Positions 23,682 to 32,684 of a stretch of DNA of 41,000 nucleotides are shown here, piece after piece. The stretch comes from Alphaproteobacteria bacterium (GTDB lineage Bacteria; Pseudomonadota; Alphaproteobacteria; Rhizobiales; Aestuariivirgaceae), in contig JAGRLX010000012.1 of assembly GCA_020441605.1 (NCBI GenBank), positions 1 through 41,000 of the forward strand, written 5' to 3'. The notes under the pieces are model-generated. The model worked only from the letters and a program-made list of their open reading frames with translations, searched no databases and was not told where the DNA came from. Numbering within the stretch: the first letter of the stretch is position 1; the number at the start of each line of letters is the position of its first letter. A program made the translations under genes and the position numbers.

Positions 23682-24866
23682 ATGGACATCTTCGACAAAC
23701 TTTTCTCCCCTGACGAGTTCGCCCGCCGCGTCGCCGCGACCAAGGCGCGGATGAAAGATGCCGGTTTCGACCTCATCATCTGTCAGGATCCCGCCAACAT
23801 GTGCTGGCTCACGGGCTTCGACGGCTGGTCCTTCTATGTACCGCAATGTGTCGTAGTCCATGTCGACGAGAAGGCGCCACTCTGGTTCGGCCGCGCCCAG
23901 GACGCCAAGAGCGCGCGCATCACTACCGACCTGCCGGATCGCAACATCGTGCCGTTCTCCGAACCCCTGGTACAGCATCCGGTGAACCACCCCTATGACG
24001 AGCTTGCCGAACTCATTCGCAATCGCGGCTGGAGCCGCACGCGGATCGGCGTCGAAATGGATGCACATTACTATACCGCGCGCTGTCACCTGCACCTGAC
24101 GAAGGGTCTGCCGGAAGCGAGCTTCGCCAACAACGTCGACTTGGTGAATTGGGCGCGATTGGTGAAGTCGCCAACCGAGATCACACTCATGCGCGAGGCC
24201 GGCCGCATCTGCACCCATACGATGAACCGCGCCGTTGCGGTGATGAAACCCGGCGTGCCGCAGCAGAACGTCATCGCGGCGATCTACGAGGCGCAGACGA
24301 TCGGCGTTCCCGGAGCGGGTGGCGATTATGCCGCCATCTGTCCGCTGATGCCGGTGGGCGAGGGGACCAGTACGCCGCATCTCACCTGGACCGACAAGCC
24401 GCTGCCCAATGAGGCGCTGACCATGCTGGAGATCGCCGGCGCGCGGCGGCGCTACCATGCGCCGCTCACCCGCACGATTTATCTGGGCAAGCCGCCGCAG
24501 AAGATGCGCGATGTAGCCAAGGTGGTGGTCGAGGGTGTCGATGCCGGGCTGGCCATGGCAAAACCTGGCAACACCGCCGAACAAGTCGAAGCCGCCTGGC
24601 AGGCGGTGCTCCGTCGCAACGGACTGAAGAAGGAGAGCCGGGTCGGCTATTCCGTCGGCCTTGCCTATCCGCCGGACTGGGGTGAGCGCACTGTCAGTCT
24701 CCGTCCAGGCGACCAAACCGAACTTCAGGAGGGGATGTGCTTCCACCTTCAGTCGGGCCTGTGGCTTGACGATTTCGGGGTCGCCATTTCAGAGAGCTTC
24801 GTCGTAGGCAAGTCGGGTGGCGAGCGCCTCTGTGACGTCACCCGCGAACTGATCGTCATCGACTGA
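23682..24866 (+). CDS. doeA: Ectoine hydrolase DoeA/EutD (M24 peptidase fold)
   Basis: This 394-residue creatinase/aminopeptidase-P-fold enzyme should open the ectoine ring to N-acetyl-2,4-diaminobutyrate. Sequence typical of DoeA includes DPANMCWLTGFDGWSFYV, PLWFGRAQDA, GVEMDAHYYTA, GGDYAAICPLMP, PHLTWTD, RYHAPLTRT and NPPDW-like YPPDWGERT. As in DoeA, the canonical five metal ligands of M24 peptidases are not all present (the second Asp region reads TMLEIAGARRRYH). The start ATG 23682 has AGGA upstream; the same frame extends back to 23523 but that part overlaps eutC. Its stop overlaps the next M24 gene by one base (TGATG). Confidence 0.9.
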   Translation: MDIFDKLFSPDEFARRVAATKARMKDAGFDLIICQDPANMCWLTGFDGWSFYVPQCVVVHVDEKAPLWFGRAQDAKSARITTDLPDRNIVPFSEPLVQHPVNHPYDELAELIRNRGWSRTRIGVEMDAHYYTARCHLHLTKGLPEASFANNVDLVNWARLVKSPTEITLMREAGRICTHTMNRAVAVMKPGVPQQNVIAAIYEAQTIGVPGAGGDYAAICPLMPVGEGTSTPHLTWTDKPLPNEALTMLEIAGARRRYHAPLTRTIYLGKPPQKMRDVAKVVVEGVDAGLAMAKPGNTAEQVEAAWQAVLRRNGLKKESRVGYSVGLAYPPDWGERTVSLRPGDQTELQEGMCFHLQSGLWLDDFGVAISESFVVGKSGGERLCDVTRELIVID

Positions 24867-26014
24867 TGTTCAACAATCCGTTTACCACTGAGGAGATCGA
24901 GGGCCGCTTGAACGCCCTGCGCAAGGCGCTCGTCATGCGTGAACTCGATGCCGCGGTCATCGCTTCTCCGGAGAACGTCTTTTATCTCACCGGCCTCGAT
25001 CATTGGGGCTATTTCGCGCCGCATCTCTTGATCGTGCCAGTCGAAGGCGTGCCTGTGCTGGTCACCCGCGCGATGGAGCGCGTGTCGGTCGAAAAACAGG
25101 TGAAGACCGCCAGTTTTCGCGGCCATACCGACTCCGAAACTGCTGCCGACATGGCGGCGCGTGTGCTGAAGGAATTGAAGTTCGTAGGCCGGCCGATCGG
25201 ATTCGAGGCTTGGACGTCGGGCATGAGCTACGGCCTTGGCGCGGCACTGCAGGCACAAGCCGATGCCCATTGGCATGACATTTCCGGTATCGTCGATGAC
25301 TTGCGGCTGGTGAAGAGCGACGCCGAGCAGGCCTTGATGCGCCGCGCCGCCGCGATCACCGATATGGCGAGCACGGCGGCAATCGATGCCATCCACGACG
25401 GTGCGCGCGAGGCCGACGTGATTGCCGAATGCCTTGCCGCCATGATGAGCAGTGGCGGTCATCCACCGGGCTTTGGCCCCTTCATCCGCCCTGGCAGCCG
25501 CCTGGCTGAAGAACATGCGACATGGGGTGACGGCACCTACAGGACGGGTGAGCCTGTGTTCCTCGAACTCGCAGGCTGCATGTCGCGCTATCATGCGCCA
25601 CTCGGCCGCCTCGTGCGCGTCGGCACCATCCGCGACGAGGATGTCCGCATGAGCGAGATCACCCAGAGGGCTTTCGGTGCCGTCGTTCAAGCACTGAAAC
25701 CGGGCCTCAAGGCGCGCGACGTCTACGCGGCGTGGCAGGCGGTGGTCGATGACGCCGGCTTCTCCCATTACCGCCGCCACCATTGCGGCTACTGCGTGGG
25801 CATCGGCCTGCCGCCATCATGGACAGGCGGGAACAGCGTCACCGGGCTTCGCGCCGACAGCGATCTCGACATCCGGATCGGCATGAGCTTCCACATCCTG
25901 TCGTGGCTCATGGGCACGGGTGCGGGGGATGATTTCGTCTCCAACACCGTGCTGCTGACATCGACCGGTGCAGACGTGCTGACCCGCACACCCCTTGGCC
26001 CCATCATCAAATAG
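24866..26014 (+). CDS. Second M24-family (ectoine hydrolase-like) protein
   Basis: This 382-residue paralog of the preceding gene has an N-terminal creatinase-like domain (SPENVFYLTGLDHWGYFAP, GFEAWTSGMSYG) and a pita-bread catalytic domain (FLELAGCMSRYHAPLGRLV, HHCGYCVGIGLPPSW, GMSFHILSW). Like DoeA it keeps the RYHAPL and GxGxPPSW segments but differs widely elsewhere. It lies between doeA and doeD, translationally coupled to doeA by TGATG, so it is expressed with the pathway. It may act on hydroxyectoine or on the other ring-opening isomer, or be an Xaa-Pro-type dipeptidase recruited to the operon (all inference). Confidence 0.82.
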   Translation: MFNNPFTTEEIEGRLNALRKALVMRELDAAVIASPENVFYLTGLDHWGYFAPHLLIVPVEGVPVLVTRAMERVSVEKQVKTASFRGHTDSETAADMAARVLKELKFVGRPIGFEAWTSGMSYGLGAALQAQADAHWHDISGIVDDLRLVKSDAEQALMRRAAAITDMASTAAIDAIHDGAREADVIAECLAAMMSSGGHPPGFGPFIRPGSRLAEEHATWGDGTYRTGEPVFLELAGCMSRYHAPLGRLVRVGTIRDEDVRMSEITQRAFGAVVQALKPGLKARDVYAAWQAVVDDAGFSHYRRHHCGYCVGIGLPPSWTGGNSVTGLRADSDLDIRIGMSFHILSWLMGTGAGDDFVSNTVLLTSTGADVLTRTPLGPIIK

Positions 26015-26024
26015 GATTTCGCTC

Positions 26025-27395
26025 ATGTTGCGTAATGACCAGCTCGCCGAATGGGACCGTGCCCATTTCTTCCATCCTTCCACCCACCTCGGGCAGTTCG
26101 CCCGCGGCGAATTGGCCGACCGCATCATCAGCGGCGGTGAGGGTGTCCACATCACCGACCGTAACGGCATCAAGCTGCTCGATGCCTTCGCCGGGCTCTA
26201 TTGCGTGAATGTGGGCTATGGCCGCACCGAGGTCGCTGATGCCATCGCGGCGCAAGCTAAGGAACTCGCGTATTATCATGCCTATGTGGGCCACGGCACG
26301 GAAGCCTCGATCACACTCGCCAAGATGATCGTGGAGCGTGCGCCCAAGCACATGTCGCGGGTCTATTTCGGCCTCTCCGGATCGGATGCCAACGAGACCA
26401 ACATCAAACTGGTGTGGTACTATAACAACGTCCGCGGCCGCCCTGAGAAGAAGAAGATCATCTCACGCTGGCGGGGATATCATGGTTCCGGCCTACTGAC
26501 CGGCTCGCTCACCGGGCTAGACCTGTTCCACAAGCAGTTCGATCTGCCGTTGCCACAAGTGATTCACACCGAGGCACCCTACTATTTTCGCCGTACCGAT
26601 CCTTCCATGGGCGAGGAGGAGTTCTCGGCCTGGTGCGCGGACCAGCTTGATGCCCTGATCCGCAAGGAAGGCCCGGAGACGATTGCCGCCTTCATCGGTG
26701 AGCCGGTGCTTGGTACCGGTGGCATCGTGCCGCCGCCCAAGGGCTACTGGGACGCGATCCAGAAGGTCTTGCAGACCCATGACGTGTTGCTGATCGCCGA
26801 TGAAGTGGTGACGGGCTTCGGCCGTCTGGGCTCCATGTTCGGCTCGGACCATTATGGCATCACGCCAGACATCATCACCATAGCCAAGGGGCTGACCTCG
26901 GCCTATGCTCCACTGTCTGGCTCGATCGTCTCCGAGGACGTGTGGAAGATGCTGGAAGAGGGTACCGACAGGTTCGGTCCCATCGGTCATGGTTGGACCT
27001 ATTCGGCGCATCCGATCTGCGCTGCGGCGGGTGTCGCCAATCTGCAATTGATCGACAAGCTTAAGCTGGTGGAAAATGCCGGCACCACGGGGGCCTATTT
27101 CAATGCGGCGATGAAGAACGCCATCGGCAGTCACCGTCACGTCGGCGAAGTTCGTGGCGAAGGGCTGCTGTGCGCCGTCGAACTGGTCGAAGACCGCGCC
27201 GCGCGAAAGCTCTTCGATACTTCTCGCAAGATCGGCCCGACGATCGCAGCAGCTCTGCTGAAGCGTGGTGTCATCGCTCGGGCCATGCCACAGGGTGACA
27301 TCATCGGGTTTGCGCCACCTCTGTGTCTCACCTCCGGCGAAGCCGATTTCGTCGTTGCAGTCATGGCAGAGGCAATTGGCGAGGTCCTTTCGTAG
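26025..27395 (+). CDS. doeD: Class III aminotransferase, probable L-2,4-diaminobutyrate transaminase DoeD
   Basis: This 456-residue class III PLP aminotransferase has the substrate and cofactor segments FGLSGSDANETN and YHGSG, the LLIADEVVTGFGR strand (PLP pyridine Asp), and the Schiff-base lysine in ITIAKGLTSAYAPL (Lys288). In ectoine degradation DoeD moves the amino group of 2,4-diaminobutyrate to give aspartate semialdehyde. ATG 26025 lies 10 bp after the M24 gene stop. The enzyme closest to the next step, aspartate-semialdehyde dehydrogenase DoeC, is not in the window. It is the last gene of the plus-strand operon and converges with the 55-residue membrane protein gene. Confidence 0.88.
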   Translation: MLRNDQLAEWDRAHFFHPSTHLGQFARGELADRIISGGEGVHITDRNGIKLLDAFAGLYCVNVGYGRTEVADAIAAQAKELAYYHAYVGHGTEASITLAKMIVERAPKHMSRVYFGLSGSDANETNIKLVWYYNNVRGRPEKKKIISRWRGYHGSGLLTGSLTGLDLFHKQFDLPLPQVIHTEAPYYFRRTDPSMGEEEFSAWCADQLDALIRKEGPETIAAFIGEPVLGTGGIVPPPKGYWDAIQKVLQTHDVLLIADEVVTGFGRLGSMFGSDHYGITPDIITIAKGLTSAYAPLSGSIVSEDVWKMLEEGTDRFGPIGHGWTYSAHPICAAAGVANLQLIDKLKLVENAGTTGAYFNAAMKNAIGSHRHVGEVRGEGLLCAVELVEDRAARKLFDTSRKIGPTIAAALLKRGVIARAMPQGDIIGFAPPLCLTSGEADFVVAVMAEAIGEVLS

Positions 27396-27485
27396 CCGGG
27401 CGACCAAATCTCATGCATTGATCGGGGTCAGCTACCCTACTCGGATGCCGCCATCGCATGCACAAAGTGGCGTACTACCCGGATT

Positions 27486-27653
27486 TCAGGATGAAGGTGG
27501 ACGATGGGCGTGAAACGCCATGTCGTAGACCGCCATGATCACGGTGATGAGGATAACTGCGCCGAGATCGATGCGCGGAACCCATATGACGATGATCGAC
27601 AGAAATCCGATCAATACGGCAAGCGCCACAATGGCGAGTAAGCGATCAAGCAT
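27486..27653 (-). CDS. Short membrane protein of the amidase/TRAP operon
   Basis: This 55-residue protein consists mainly of two hydrophobic helices (LLAIVALAVLIGFLSIIVIWV and AVILITVIMAVYDMAF, given here as landmarks) and a short charged tail. ATG 27653 overlaps the amidase stop by one base (TGATG), which supports real translation; the frame runs back to 27698 but that part lies in the amidase gene. I recall similar small proteins beside transporter genes but cannot name a family. It may be an accessory of the TRAP transporter (inference). Confidence 0.7.
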   Translation of the reverse strand: MLDRLLAIVALAVLIGFLSIIVIWVPRIDLGAVILITVIMAVYDMAFHAHRPPSS

Positions 27654-29008
27654 CAGGACCTCTCCGCTGCGGCGTTCTGAATCAAATGGGTCAGCCAATT
27701 GGCACTGCGCAGCAGGCGGCCGTCATCGCCCTTGCGGCCCACAAGTTGAAGGCCCATGGGCATGCCATTCTCTGCGGTGAATACCGGAATCGTCAACGCT
27801 GGCAAGCCGCAGAGCGTCCAAATGGCGTTGAAGATCGAATCCCCTGTCGATTCCATTGATGCTGGTGCAGGGCCCGGTGCCGCAGGCGTGACAATGGCGT
27901 CGCAGCGCGTGAAGACTTCATCGAATGCTGCAGAATAGATCGCTGGCCAATCGCAGGCCATGAGATAGTCCCGAGCCGTTATCGAATTGCCTGTACCAAT
28001 CGCCTGGCGCAACTCCTCGGACAGGGATCCGCTGTCGCGCCGGACATAGTGACGATAGGTCTTCGCCATCTCGGCGAGATTGATGGTCTCCCGGACTGCC
28101 GCAGCTTCGGCAAATGCCGAGGGTAGTTCGGCCTCGAAACAGCTGTCGCCGAGCAATCCGATCAGTTCGATGAATGCCATGCGGGTCTGTTCATCGGCAC
28201 GGTCCCAGAAAGGGGTGCGCACGAATGCGAAGATTGGCCTGAGCGGCGGCTGCGAAGTGGCCAACGAGAGAAGCTGCGGATGAGGAGCGGGAGCGGTTGC
28301 GGGGTCGTCCGCATGCCAACCGAAAAGGGCTTCTGCAAGGAGGGCGGCATCCGGGACCGAACGCGCGAAGACTCCGACCGTATCGAGGGTCGGCGACTGG
28401 GACAGAATTCCGCTTCGGGGTATGGCGCCGAAGGTAGGCTTATAGCCCACCGTTCCGCAGAAAGCCGCCGGCCGGATTACCGATCCACCGGTCTGGGTGC
28501 CGACTGCAAGCGGCACCATGCCGGAAGCCACGGCCGCGGCAGAACCTGAAGACGAACCGCCGGGCGTATGGGCCTGGTTCACAGGATTGCGGGTCTTTCC
28601 CGGTGACATGAAGGCCAGTTCTGCAGTCACCGTCTTGCCCATGACGATGGCGCCGGCCGCTCTCAGGCGTTCGACGATGACCGCGTCTTTCGAAGGTTTG
28701 CGGCCGTCGTCGAGCATCGTGCCGTTGCATGTCGGGATGCCGGCGGTATCGATAATATCCTTCAACCCGACCGGCAACCCATGCAGCGGTCCGATAGGGC
28801 GGCCGCTGCGCCGATGAGCGTCGCGATCACGGGCCTGGGCGAGGACAAATGCCGGGTCGAACCAGGTAAATGCCTCTACCGTGGGCTCAACGGCTTCCAT
28901 GCGCGCGATGAGCGCTTCAGCCAGTTCCGTGGCCCGCAGGGCGCCTTGGGCGAGCCGGTCACGCAGTTCGACTGCGCCAGCCATCGGCAATCTGTCGTCA
29001 ACGGCCAT
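27653..29008 (-). CDS. Amidase signature family enzyme
   Basis: This 451-residue amidase has the Ser-cisSer-Lys triad: Lys83 in GLPVGLKDIIDT, Ser152 in TPGGSSSGSAAAVASG and Ser176 in GTQTGGSVIRPAAFCG. Family members hydrolyse amides, including small aliphatic or aryl amides, and also GatA. It is not GatA, since no GatB or GatC lies nearby. Its start overlaps the dctM-like gene by 11 bp and its stop is coupled to the small membrane protein, so it belongs to the TRAP operon and probably acts on the imported compound in the cytoplasm (inference). Confidence 0.9.
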   Translation of the reverse strand: MAVDDRLPMAGAVELRDRLAQGALRATELAEALIARMEAVEPTVEAFTWFDPAFVLAQARDRDAHRRSGRPIGPLHGLPVGLKDIIDTAGIPTCNGTMLDDGRKPSKDAVIVERLRAAGAIVMGKTVTAELAFMSPGKTRNPVNQAHTPGGSSSGSAAAVASGMVPLAVGTQTGGSVIRPAAFCGTVGYKPTFGAIPRSGILSQSPTLDTVGVFARSVPDAALLAEALFGWHADDPATAPAPHPQLLSLATSQPPLRPIFAFVRTPFWDRADEQTRMAFIELIGLLGDSCFEAELPSAFAEAAAVRETINLAEMAKTYRHYVRRDSGSLSEELRQAIGTGNSITARDYLMACDWPAIYSAAFDEVFTRCDAIVTPAAPGPAPASMESTGDSIFNAIWTLCGLPALTIPVFTAENGMPMGLQLVGRKGDDGRLLRSANWLTHLIQNAAAERS

Positions 29009-30416
29009 AGAAAGCGTTCGGCAATGTGAAGACGATGTCGGGGAAGACGTAGACCATGATCATGGACACGAAAACCAGGATGACGAAGGGTATCGTGCCA
29101 CTGAAGATCTGGGTGAGTTGCACGCTGGGTGGAGCGATGCCCTTCAGATAGTAGGCGGACATCGCCATGGGTGGTGTCAGAAATGAGGTCTGCAGATTGA
29201 GCGCTACGAGGATGCCGAAAAAGAGGGGGTCGATCCCGAAGTGAGGCAGGAGCGGCAGGAAGATCGGAACGAAGATGATGATGATCTCGGACCATTCCAG
29301 TGGCCAGCCCAGCAGAAAGATGATGAGCTGGGCGACAATCAAGAACATGATCGGCGACAGGTTCAACCCGGTAACGAATTCGCCAATCACCTGTTCGCCG
29401 CCGAGATAGGAAAACACCGACGAGAAGGTATAGGAGCCCACGAACAGCCAGCACACCATCGCGGTCGTTCGGACCGTCAAGTAGACCGACTCACGCAAAC
29501 GCTGGAAGGTCATGGCACGGTAGGCGAAAGCCAGTATTATGCCGCCGAGTGCGCCTATGGCCGCGGCCTCGGAAGGTGTCGCCAGGCCGAACAAGATCGA
29601 ACCCAGCACCGACAGGATTAGTGCAGCGAGCGGAAAGAACGACGTAAGCAGCATCAGCAGCAGCCGTCCCAGCGGTACATCCGGCACTTCTTCTTTCGTC
29701 GGCTTGGGGGCCATCTCGGGCTGCAGGATTGCACGGCCAACAACGTAGACAAGATAGAGGCTGACCAAAAGCAGGCCGGGCAACATGGCACCGGCATAGA
29801 GCTTGACGATCGACACACCAGACGCGGCCGCGTAGACAATTAGCATGATTGATGGCGGAATGAGAATGCCCAGAGTTCCGCCAGCGCAGATGATGCCGGC
29901 GGCAAAGCTCTCGTTGTAGCGGGCCTTGAGCATGGCCGGCAGAGCCAGGAGCCCCATGAGTGTGACAACAGCACCGACGATGCCGGTGGCGGTGGCGAAC
30001 AAGGCGCAGGTGACGAGGGCTGCAACGCCCATGGACCCCGGCAGGTTCTTCGCCGCAACGTTAAGCGTGTTGAACAGGCGGTCGACAATGTTGGCACGTT
30101 CCACAATGTAGCCCATGAATAGGAAGAGCGGAATCGCCGTGAGCACATCGTTCGACATGACCGAATAAGTCTGGTTGACGAAGAGGTCGAAGATGCGATT
30201 GTTGAAGAAGCCGTCGATCCACAGGCTGAAACTGTCCCACCACCCGGAATCCTCCGGCAGTCGATTGTAGCCACGCCACATGCGGGCCGCATCGAAATAG
30301 GCATAGTATCCAAAGCCGATGCCCATTGCCATGAGCGTGTAGGCGATGGGAAAGCCAAGGAACACCAGCATGATAAACAGGCCGAGCATGGCGAGTGCGA
30401 TTTGGGGGTCGGTCAC
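28998..30416 (-). CDS. TRAP transporter large permease (DctM family)
   Basis: This 472-residue polytopic protein with about 12 hydrophobic segments belongs to the TRAP large-permease family. Motifs include PLFLFMGYIVERA, GILIPPSIMLIVYA, GLATPSEAAAIGALG and the C-terminal LNLQTSFLTPPMAMSAYYLKG. It forms the ion-coupled channel with DctQ. The long insert near the N-terminus (ARMWRGYNRLPEDSGWW) is typical of the TakP/keto-acid-type subgroup. 36 bp separate it from dctQ. Confidence 0.92.
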   Translation of the reverse strand: MTDPQIALAMLGLFIMLVFLGFPIAYTLMAMGIGFGYYAYFDAARMWRGYNRLPEDSGWWDSFSLWIDGFFNNRIFDLFVNQTYSVMSNDVLTAIPLFLFMGYIVERANIVDRLFNTLNVAAKNLPGSMGVAALVTCALFATATGIVGAVVTLMGLLALPAMLKARYNESFAAGIICAGGTLGILIPPSIMLIVYAAASGVSIVKLYAGAMLPGLLLVSLYLVYVVGRAILQPEMAPKPTKEEVPDVPLGRLLLMLLTSFFPLAALILSVLGSILFGLATPSEAAAIGALGGIILAFAYRAMTFQRLRESVYLTVRTTAMVCWLFVGSYTFSSVFSYLGGEQVIGEFVTGLNLSPIMFLIVAQLIIFLLGWPLEWSEIIIIFVPIFLPLLPHFGIDPLFFGILVALNLQTSFLTPPMAMSAYYLKGIAPPSVQLTQIFSGTIPFVILVFVSMIMVYVFPDIVFTLPNAFYGR

Positions 30417-30452
30417 AGCAAGTCTCCGCCTGCGGTCTGAATTGGATAGCGA

Positions 30453-31031
30453 TCAGCGGACATTTGATGTGTTGCCTGCCGTTTCGAGAAGAATGTCTTC
30501 TGTTTCCCTGACGTCCTCCTGGGCCTGCCGCCAATAGCCCTCCCGTATGCATAGGATGCAGCGGAAGACTTGCGCGATGCCTTGGACGAAGAGCAAGATT
30601 CCCGCCGCAACCATCACGGACTTGAACTGAAAGATCGGAATTCCAGCCGGGCTGTTGACGCTGACCTCCGTATAACCCCAAGACTTGGATGAGTATTTCC
30701 AACCCGCAAAGACCAGGGCGCTGACCCCAGGAAAAAAGAACAGAAGGTACAGGATCAGGTCGACTTTGGCTTGGGTGCGAGGTTTCCACAGGCGATAGAG
30801 AAAATCACCCCGAACATGGCCTGCTCGCGACAGCGTATACGCGCCGCCCATCATGAACAACGTTCCGTAGGTGATAAACGAGACGTCAAAGGACCACGGT
30901 GTGGGAGCGTTGAAGACATAGCGCACCAGCACTTCGTAGCTGGTGCCGAAGGTCATCAGGATCACCAGCCAAGCAAAGACCTTGCCAAAGGCTGCTGACA
31001 ACCGGTCGGCGAAATCGATGAATCTGATCAC
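30453..31031 (-). CDS. TRAP transporter small permease (DctQ family)
   Basis: This protein of about 192 residues has four hydrophobic segments and starts IRFIDFADRLSAAFGKVFAW; VLVRYVFNAPTPWSFD is the hallmark of DctQ proteins. The start is set at GTG 31031, which has GGGAGG seven bases upstream; ATG 31046 would add five residues but has only a weak site. Open frame continues to 31274, but this lies over the end of dctP and is not needed. It works with DctM and DctP. Confidence 0.88.
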   Translation of the reverse strand: MIRFIDFADRLSAAFGKVFAWLVILMTFGTSYEVLVRYVFNAPTPWSFDVSFITYGTLFMMGGAYTLSRAGHVRGDFLYRLWKPRTQAKVDLILYLLFFFPGVSALVFAGWKYSSKSWGYTEVSVNSPAGIPIFQFKSVMVAAGILLFVQGIAQVFRCILCIREGYWRQAQEDVRETEDILLETAGNTSNVR

Positions 31032-31111
31032 TCCGCTGCCTCCCATTGCCAGATCCGGCAGCAAAGCTGCGGCCGGGTCTGGGTGATGTGTATGTGACCC
31101 GCCCAGGAAGG

Positions 31112-32239
31112 CTATAACTTCAGGCGGCCCGGGAAGTAGTGGTTGTAGGCCAGCGTGTAGTCGGGTGAGTTCATTACTTCGTAGTAGGTGACTCGTTCGA
31201 CCCAGGCGCGCTGGCTGTCGAGCACCTTCTTCATAAAGGCGTCCTTTTCCAACTCGACAATCAATTGATCCCAAGCCTTCACTTCTGCGTCGAGGATCTC
31301 CTGTGAGGTGCGCCGCACCGTGACACCGGAGTCCTTTTCAAGCTTGAGCAGGTCGGCAGAATAATTGTCCATGGCGGTCGCGGTGTTCGCCGTGGAAGCC
31401 GCCTCGACGCCATACTTGAGGACGGCCTGCAGATCTGGCGGAAGATCCTCGAAGAAGTCCTTGTTGAACAGGAATTCGAAGGATTCCGACGCTTGATGAT
31501 AGGAGGAGAGATAGTAGTTCTTGGCAACATCCTGGGCGCCGAAGCGGCTGTCTGACGAAGGATTGTTGAACTCGAAGGCATCAATAACGCCGCGCTCCAT
31601 GGCAGGCACAATCTCGCCTCCTGGCAACTGGGCGACCGACATGCCCATGGCCTGCATCAGGTCGGCAGCGAGGCCGACCGTGCGGTACTTGAGGCCCTGG
31701 ATGTCGGCAACGGTGTTGACTTCCTTCTTGAACCAACCAAAGGGTTGAGCAAACATCGGGAAACCGAGGAAACCGATGACGTTGAGGCCGAGAATGTCCT
31801 GTTGGAGTTCTCGATAGAACTCCGCGCCACCGCCCTGGTTGAACCAAGCCAACATTGTGGTGGCCGAACCGCCGAACACCGGGCCGGTGCCGAACAGTGA
31901 CGCGCCTTTATGTTTGCCATACCAGTAAGCGCAGACTGAATGGGCAGCGTCGATGACGCCGTCATTGCAGCCATCGAGAACCTGAAACGCCCCAACAACA
32001 GCTCCAGCAGGCAAGAGGTCCACTTTCAGACGCCCACCGGACATCGACTCCACACGCTCCGTATACTGACGTGCGAAATCCATCCAGATGTCAGAGGCAG
32101 GCCAGGACGTCTGCATCTTCATGACAATAGGGGCCTGGCCAAGCACGGCGGGAGCTGCGAGCGTGCTCGCGGCCGTGGCTGCGCCGACTGCGGCGGTTTT
32201 CTTGAGGAATGAGCGTCTGTTTGCTTTCTGCAAGTCCAT
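31112..32239 (-). CDS. TRAP transporter substrate-binding protein (DctP family)
   Basis: This 375-residue periplasmic protein has a twin-arginine-type signal (NRRSFLKKTAAVG, cleavage near VLGQ-A). The mature part has MKMQTSWPASDIWMDFA, RLKVDLLPAGAVV, GLKYRTVGLAADLMQAMG and the C-terminal AFEFNN region, resembling binders of 2-oxo acids and related organic acids. The start ATG 32239 has GGGAG upstream; the frame continues to 32383 without better support. It is the first gene of dctP-dctQ-dctM-amidase-small membrane protein. A hairpin at 32465-32480 lies in its upstream region. Confidence 0.92.
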   Translation of the reverse strand: MDLQKANRRSFLKKTAAVGAATAASTLAAPAVLGQAPIVMKMQTSWPASDIWMDFARQYTERVESMSGGRLKVDLLPAGAVVGAFQVLDGCNDGVIDAAHSVCAYWYGKHKGASLFGTGPVFGGSATTMLAWFNQGGGAEFYRELQQDILGLNVIGFLGFPMFAQPFGWFKKEVNTVADIQGLKYRTVGLAADLMQAMGMSVAQLPGGEIVPAMERGVIDAFEFNNPSSDSRFGAQDVAKNYYLSSYHQASESFEFLFNKDFFEDLPPDLQAVLKYGVEAASTANTATAMDNYSADLLKLEKDSGVTVRRTSQEILDAEVKAWDQLIVELEKDAFMKKVLDSQRAWVERVTYYEVMNSPDYTLAYNHYFPGRLKL

Positions 32240-32684
32240 GTCGATCTCCCTAAGTTCCATTATCATTATTTTCGTCAGCCATCCCAGAATGCTGCAGGTA
32301 GTATTGAGGACGCTACGCAACCACGCTTGGTTCAGTTCACAATACTTCCCCCACCCATCCTGAGATGTGGCAGTCCGTACCAAATGCCTGCAAGAGAACC
32401 CCCGGCTTTTCGGGTCACTCCCGATGACATCTGTGATCTTTCCATCTTTTTGACGGTTTCAGGATTAGACGAAAGTCTAACCCTTCAGATCCGGCGCAAC
32501 TAGGAAATCTTGCCATATGTCCGGCGGTTATGTGCCACGGTGAAGGCGTGGAGGGCATTGCGCCTGCGTGCTGCGCAGGGGAGGGAGCCATGGGTACCGG
32601 TATGTAGCCGGCTCGCGGCCAAATACGGCGGCTGGTCTCTGAGAAAGTCAATCTCTCGAACTGGTCACAGGTTTCCGGAGATCG
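32240..32684. other. Intergenic region upstream of the TRAP operon
   Basis: About 445 bp separate rpiR-like (ends 32685) from dctP, both minus strand. It holds a perfect TTAGAC-GAAA-GTCTAA hairpin (32465-32480) and two overlapping GC inverted repeats near 32400-32430 (CCCG-GCTTTT-CGGG and CGGG-TCACT-CCCG). No convincing gene was seen. The TRAP promoter must lie here. Confidence 0.5.
32465..32480. promoter_or_regulatory. Perfect 6-bp inverted repeat upstream of the TRAP operon
   Basis: TTAGAC (32465-32470), GAAA spacer, GTCTAA (32475-32480). It lies about 226 bp upstream of dctP. Its dyad symmetry suits a dimeric repressor operator, and the GNRA-like loop would also suit an RNA hairpin. No regulator is assigned to it. 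Confidence 0.4.

Noticed and set aside
23658..25783. Long minus-strand open frames opposite doeA and the second M24 gene
   Set aside because: Antisense shadows; the plus-strand genes have clear family motifs and coupled starts.
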